A stretch of 64,000 nt of DNA from Caulobacter sp. Root655. Its GTDB lineage: Bacteria > Pseudomonadota > Alphaproteobacteria > Caulobacterales > Caulobacteraceae. The first letter of the stretch is position 1. Every line of letters begins with the position of its first letter. This document shows, piece by piece, positions 61,323 through 64,000 of the stretch. A model generated the notes under the pieces. That model was not told the DNA's origin. It made no database searches and saw nothing but the letters and a program-made list of their open reading frames with translations. The translations under genes were made by a program, and so were the position numbers. Location: contig NZ_LMHC01000023.1 in NCBI RefSeq assembly GCF_001427665.1, forward strand, positions 263,170-327,169. Reading direction: 5' to 3'.

Positions 61323-62243
61323 TCAGGCGTCCACCGCCGCCTTGGCCGAGGCCCCGACGCCCAGGCCGGCGCTGATCGCCGCGGCGTAGTCGGACGGCAG
61401 GGGCGCGCTCTGGCCGCCCGATGCCTCGGTCGACCAGATGCCGCCGCTGTTCCACAGGAAGCCGCCGGTGATTCCGGTTCCGGCCAGGCCCGCGAAGGTC
61501 TGCTCCAGCGAGGCCGGGTCGCCGCCGTCGGCGCCCAGTACGCCGTAGCCCGGCACGATGAAGGCGTAGGCGTCGGTCACGCCGGTCCCGGAGGTGTCCT
61601 GCACCGCCTGCGCCCACTCGGTCGGCGAATTGCCGCCGCCGCCCGCGTAGCATTGCAGGTTCATCCACTTCACCAGCTGGGTCCCGGCCTGCTGGTAGAC
61701 GTCCGTCAGGCAACTGGTCCAGAAGCTGGTCGCCGTGTACGGACAATAGGTGGCGAACAGGCCCAGCGACCCGACGTCCTGGGTCAGGGTGACGATCATC
61801 GTCTGGTCCTGGGTGGTGTAGTCGCCCTCATAGTCGAAATCGACGCCGGTGACGCCGAAGGTCGACTTCAGGATCGCCAGATTGGCCTTCACCTGGTCGC
61901 GCGAAGCCAGCCAGGCGGTGAAGTCGCTGGTGGTGCCCCAGGCGCCCACCGAAACCAGCAGGTCGCGCACGCTGCCGCCGGTCATCAGGGCCGAGATCAA
62001 CTTCGGGAAGTCGGGATTGACGCCGCTCTTGTTGTCCGTCGCGTACTGGATCTGGCCGCCGCTGACGAACAGGGTGTCGTTCAGATAGAGGTCGCCGCCG
62101 GCGTGGATGTGGATCGACCACAGGATCACCGTGGTGATCCCCGCGTTCAGCTGCTGGACCTGGGTGGCGTAGGGCACGGGGGGATTGGGATAGCCGTCCT
62201 GGAACAGGCCGTTGCCGTAGATGGCGATGGGATAGGCCGACAT
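61323..62243 (-). CDS. GH18-like TIM-barrel protein, no signal peptide
   Basis: 306 residues, TIM barrel. It starts 'AYPIAIYGNGLFQDGYPNPPVPYATQVQQLNAGITTVILWSIHIHAGGDLYLND' and includes 'VGAWGTTSDFTAWLASRDQVKANLAILKSTFGVTGVDFDYEGDY', a GH18 catalytic strand (V-D-F-D-Y-E) in which E139 would be the acid, though the first Asp of D-x-x-D-x-D-x-E is Thr. It ends with 'YGGGGNSPTEWAQAVQDTS' and 'GGFLWNSGGIW'. It resembles non-chitinase GH18 proteins such as endo-beta-N-acetylglucosaminidase-like or spore-type ones. No secretion signal is apparent, which is unusual for this class. Confidence 0.75.
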   Translation of the reverse strand: MSAYPIAIYGNGLFQDGYPNPPVPYATQVQQLNAGITTVILWSIHIHAGGDLYLNDTLFVSGGQIQYATDNKSGVNPDFPKLISALMTGGSVRDLLVSVGAWGTTSDFTAWLASRDQVKANLAILKSTFGVTGVDFDYEGDYTTQDQTMIVTLTQDVGSLGLFATYCPYTATSFWTSCLTDVYQQAGTQLVKWMNLQCYAGGGGNSPTEWAQAVQDTSGTGVTDAYAFIVPGYGVLGADGGDPASLEQTFAGLAGTGITGGFLWNSGGIWSTEASGGQSAPLPSDYAAAISAGLGVGASAKAAVDA

Positions 62244-62315
62244 GGAAAAGCCTCCGGCTCGGGATGAGCGGCGGGAGGTTAGCGCGACGAATACACTTCT
62301 GAGTGTATTTTTTGA

Positions 62316-62735
62316 TCACTCTCGCGTGACGAGGTTCCCGCCTTCGGTGACCATCGGCACGCTGTAGGTGAGGTAGCCGCGCTCGACCATGCGCCGCATA
62401 GCCTCGTAGACCTCGGCCAGTTCCTCATAGGCGGCGCGCAGGGCGGCCAGCCGCGCGGTCTGTTCGGGGGTGATGGCCGAGGCGGTCTCGGTCATGGCCA
62501 CGGCCTCGGCCACCCAGCGGGACCGGGCCAGGGCGGCGGCCACCGCCAGGCGCTGGAACTTGCCGGAGTCGCTCTTGCCGACCACCTGGGCGATGACCGT
62601 GCTGTTGGAGGCGAACGCCGTATAGTCGATCTGCTCCAGGTGGCCGCGCAGGCGGCGCTGGGTCTGCGGATCGGTGTCCTGCGGCTCGAAATGGTCGTTG
62701 GACCGGCGGAAACTGGATGTCACGGTCGAAGACAT
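62316..62735 (-). CDS. Hypothetical helical protein
   Basis: 139 residues, soluble. After a disordered start ('SSTVTSSFRRSNDHFEPQDTDPQTQRRLRGHLEQIDYTAFASNS') comes 'TVIAQVVGKSDSGKFQRLAVAAALARSRWVAEAVAMTETASAITPEQTARLAALRAAYEELAEVYEAMRRMVERGYLTYS', two long helices with coiled-coil periodicity and a short strand at the end. I do not recognise the family. A gap of 72 bases separates it from the GH18-like gene, upstream of it in the same direction. Confidence 0.6.
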   Translation of the reverse strand: MSSTVTSSFRRSNDHFEPQDTDPQTQRRLRGHLEQIDYTAFASNSTVIAQVVGKSDSGKFQRLAVAAALARSRWVAEAVAMTETASAITPEQTARLAALRAAYEELAEVYEAMRRMVERGYLTYSVPMVTEGGNLVTRE

Positions 62736-62913
62736 GACGAACTCCGATGGCGCCCGCCATATTGACGGACGTGCGAAAACTCTGCGCCAACAGCCTTAAC
62801 GGCCCATTGAGAAGCTTCAGCGCGGGCGGCGGGCCCACGCTTGCCGGGACAGCCCGCGAGGCTCATGCTGATCCTTGGGGAGCGGATTTTGGGGGCGCGG
62901 ATTGGAGACCGGC

Positions 62914-63357
62914 ATGGACGTCCGCCTTCTGCTGCTCGGCATGATTGGCGTCACCGCCTGCGCGGCCGCGCCGGCCGCCCCGACGGCGTTGGCGCGCGGC
63001 GGCCCCGTGGCGCTGGGCGCCGGCCCCGTCCGCCTCGAACTCCCGGTCAGCCCCGCCCTGCGCGACAAGGCCGCGTCCGGAAGCCGGTTGCGCCTGGTGC
63101 TCGACCAGCTCACCGCCGCCGCGCAGCCGGGCGTGCTCTACCGCATCGGCCTGGAGGACGATCCGGGTCCGGCGCTCGGCCACATCAACTTCTACAACGT
63201 CGTCACCGGAGGGCCGGCCGAATTCAGTTTCGAGGCCACCGAGCCCCTGGCTCGCGCGGCGAAGGCCGGGCGGGTCGTCGTCGTGATCTCGCCGGTGGGA
63301 ACGCCCAACCCCGACGCCAGGGCCGGGATCGGCCGCATCGAGGTTTTCGCGCGCTGA
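62914..63357 (+). CDS. Lipoprotein upstream of tyrosinase
   Basis: 147 residues. A lipoprotein signal 'VRLLLLGMIGVTACAAAP' has the lipobox V-T-A-C with C16 as the attachment site. The mature part, 'GGPVALGAGPVRLELPVSPALRDKAASGSRLRLVLDQLTAAAQPGVLYRIGLEDDPGPALGHINFYNVVTGGPAEFSFEATEPLARAAKAGRVVVVISPVGTPNPDARAGIGRIEVF', is a beta-sandwich like the domain fused to or following bacterial tyrosinases. It precedes a tyrosinase gene by 78 bases in the same direction. The link to tyrosinase suggests a copper-loading or shielding partner, as caddie proteins do. Confidence 0.72.
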   Translation: MDVRLLLLGMIGVTACAAAPAAPTALARGGPVALGAGPVRLELPVSPALRDKAASGSRLRLVLDQLTAAAQPGVLYRIGLEDDPGPALGHINFYNVVTGGPAEFSFEATEPLARAAKAGRVVVVISPVGTPNPDARAGIGRIEVFAR

Positions 63358-63435
63358 TTGCGTAAAGCTACTTTTAAGTGCATTAATTCTCCCGGCACGC
63401 ATGACGGTATCGTCAGTGAACGGGGAGAAAACGCG

Positions 63436-64000
63436 ATGGGTTCGGTATCAAGGCGCCTGATGATCGCCGGTGGCGCGGCCATTCCCTTCGCCCAATGGTT
63501 CGGGGGCCAGGCCTGGGCGCAGGGGGTCTCGATCCGCCGCGACCTGTCCACACCGGGCGGCCAGGCCGACCTCCAGAAGTACGCCAAGGCGGTCAAGATC
63601 CTGACCGCCCTGCCCGAGAGCGACCCACGCGGCTGGATGTTCCAGTGGTACATCCACGCCGTGCGCGGCGACCGCACCAAGGCCGCCGAACTCGCCCGCG
63701 TCTATCCGGCGCCCAGCCCGCAACGGCAGCTGGCCCAGGATTCCTGGAGCACCTGCCAGGCGCACGGCCCCGGCACGGTCGAGGACTACTTCCTGCCCTG
63801 GCACCGGATGTACGTGTTCTTCATCGAGTCGATCATCAAGAAGACCTTGAACGACCCGACCTTCGCCATGCCCTACTGGCGCTATACCCAGCCCGCCCAG
63901 CGGGCCCTGCCCGCGGCGTTCCGGCAGCCGGGTTCGCCGGCCCTGGGCACGCTCTACCGGCCCAATCGCAACGGCTGGACGAACGCCGGCTCTCCGATCG
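63436..64000 (+). CDS. Tyrosinase family protein (3' end outside window)
   Basis: The first 188 codons are present. An export signal with an S-R-R start ('VSRRLMIAGGAAIPFAQW', then 'GGQAWAQ') suggests Tat-dependent secretion of a folded, copper-loaded enzyme. CuA ligands can be read: H74 ('FQWYIHAV'), H110 ('STCQAHGPG') and H123 ('YFLPWHRMYVFFIES'). A Cys (C107) three residues before H110 recalls the Cys-His thioether bond of some type 3 copper proteins. CuB lies beyond the end. Such enzymes oxidise phenols to quinones. The ATG at 63436 follows GGGGAGAA. Confidence 0.88.
   Translation, partial: MGSVSRRLMIAGGAAIPFAQWFGGQAWAQGVSIRRDLSTPGGQADLQKYAKAVKILTALPESDPRGWMFQWYIHAVRGDRTKAAELARVYPAPSPQRQLAQDSWSTCQAHGPGTVEDYFLPWHRMYVFFIESIIKKTLNDPTFAMPYWRYTQPAQRALPAAFRQPGSPALGTLYRPNRNGWTNAGSPI

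Overview
The window looks like chromosomal DNA of a Caulobacter species or a close relative in the Caulobacteraceae. It is GC-rich and densely coded. It carries genes whose proteins are recognisable as Caulobacter cell-cycle factors: MipZ (36118-36954, two GANTC methylation sites just upstream) and SpmX, the stalked-pole muramidase (51764-53050). It also has ClpS-ClpA, a FliN-type flagellar protein, a TonB receptor operon and alphaproteobacterial GTTC-N7-GTTC SOS motifs. One tRNA gene is present, tRNA-Leu(GAG). I found no rRNA, CRISPR array, transposase, integrase or phage structural gene.

Layout. 1-8802: small metabolic and stress genes (PepSY-like protein, DUF6152/DUF6644 pair, glyoxalase-fold protein, FMN reductase, aspartate aminotransferase, three very small proteins, a HisKA_2 kinase, a carboxymuconolactone decarboxylase/SDR pair, a DUF4019 protein). 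8912-13218: a three-gene iron-uptake unit (TonB-dependent siderophore receptor, small membrane protein, PepSY-TM reductase-like protein) behind a Fur-like palindrome. 13270-24979: GST, DUF2171, a DUF6807 gene behind an SOS-type motif, a LysR regulator, a DUF1326/DUF2182 pair, Coq4, a UvrD helicase with an SOS-type motif at its start, an AraC regulator and an acetyltransferase. 25437-28156: clpS-clpA with terminator. 28212-40076: HIT protein, an alpha/beta hydrolase fold lacking its serine, an overlapping RidA-phosphodiesterase-acyltransferase operon, phasin, D,D-carboxypeptidase, J-domain protein, mipZ, panC and a cation/proton antiporter.

40129-51684 holds four steps of leucine/isovalerate breakdown on the minus strand: isovaleryl-CoA dehydrogenase, both subunits of methylcrotonyl-CoA carboxylase and an enoyl-CoA hydratase. 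Between the carboxylase beta gene and the hydratase sits a strikingly AT-rich pair of overlapping membrane-protein genes of unknown function, the best candidate for something foreign and undescribed. A free-standing 21-codon reading frame with an exceptionally strong ribosome binding site and its own terminator lies at 50281-50432.

51764-64000: spmX, MgtE, tRNA-Leu, FliN-like protein, lipB, two DUF805 proteins, a propionyl-CoA carboxylase alpha subunit, a GlcG-like haem-binding protein beside what looks like the remains of a second copy, DJ-1/PfpI, MsrB, a GH18-like protein, and a lipoprotein gene followed by a tyrosinase cut off by the window end.

Gaps between genes carry at least five families of long inverted repeats, several present two or three times here. 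They often sit between convergent genes and in one case form the end of a coding sequence. Identifications rest on reading the translations and recalling families; no database search was possible.
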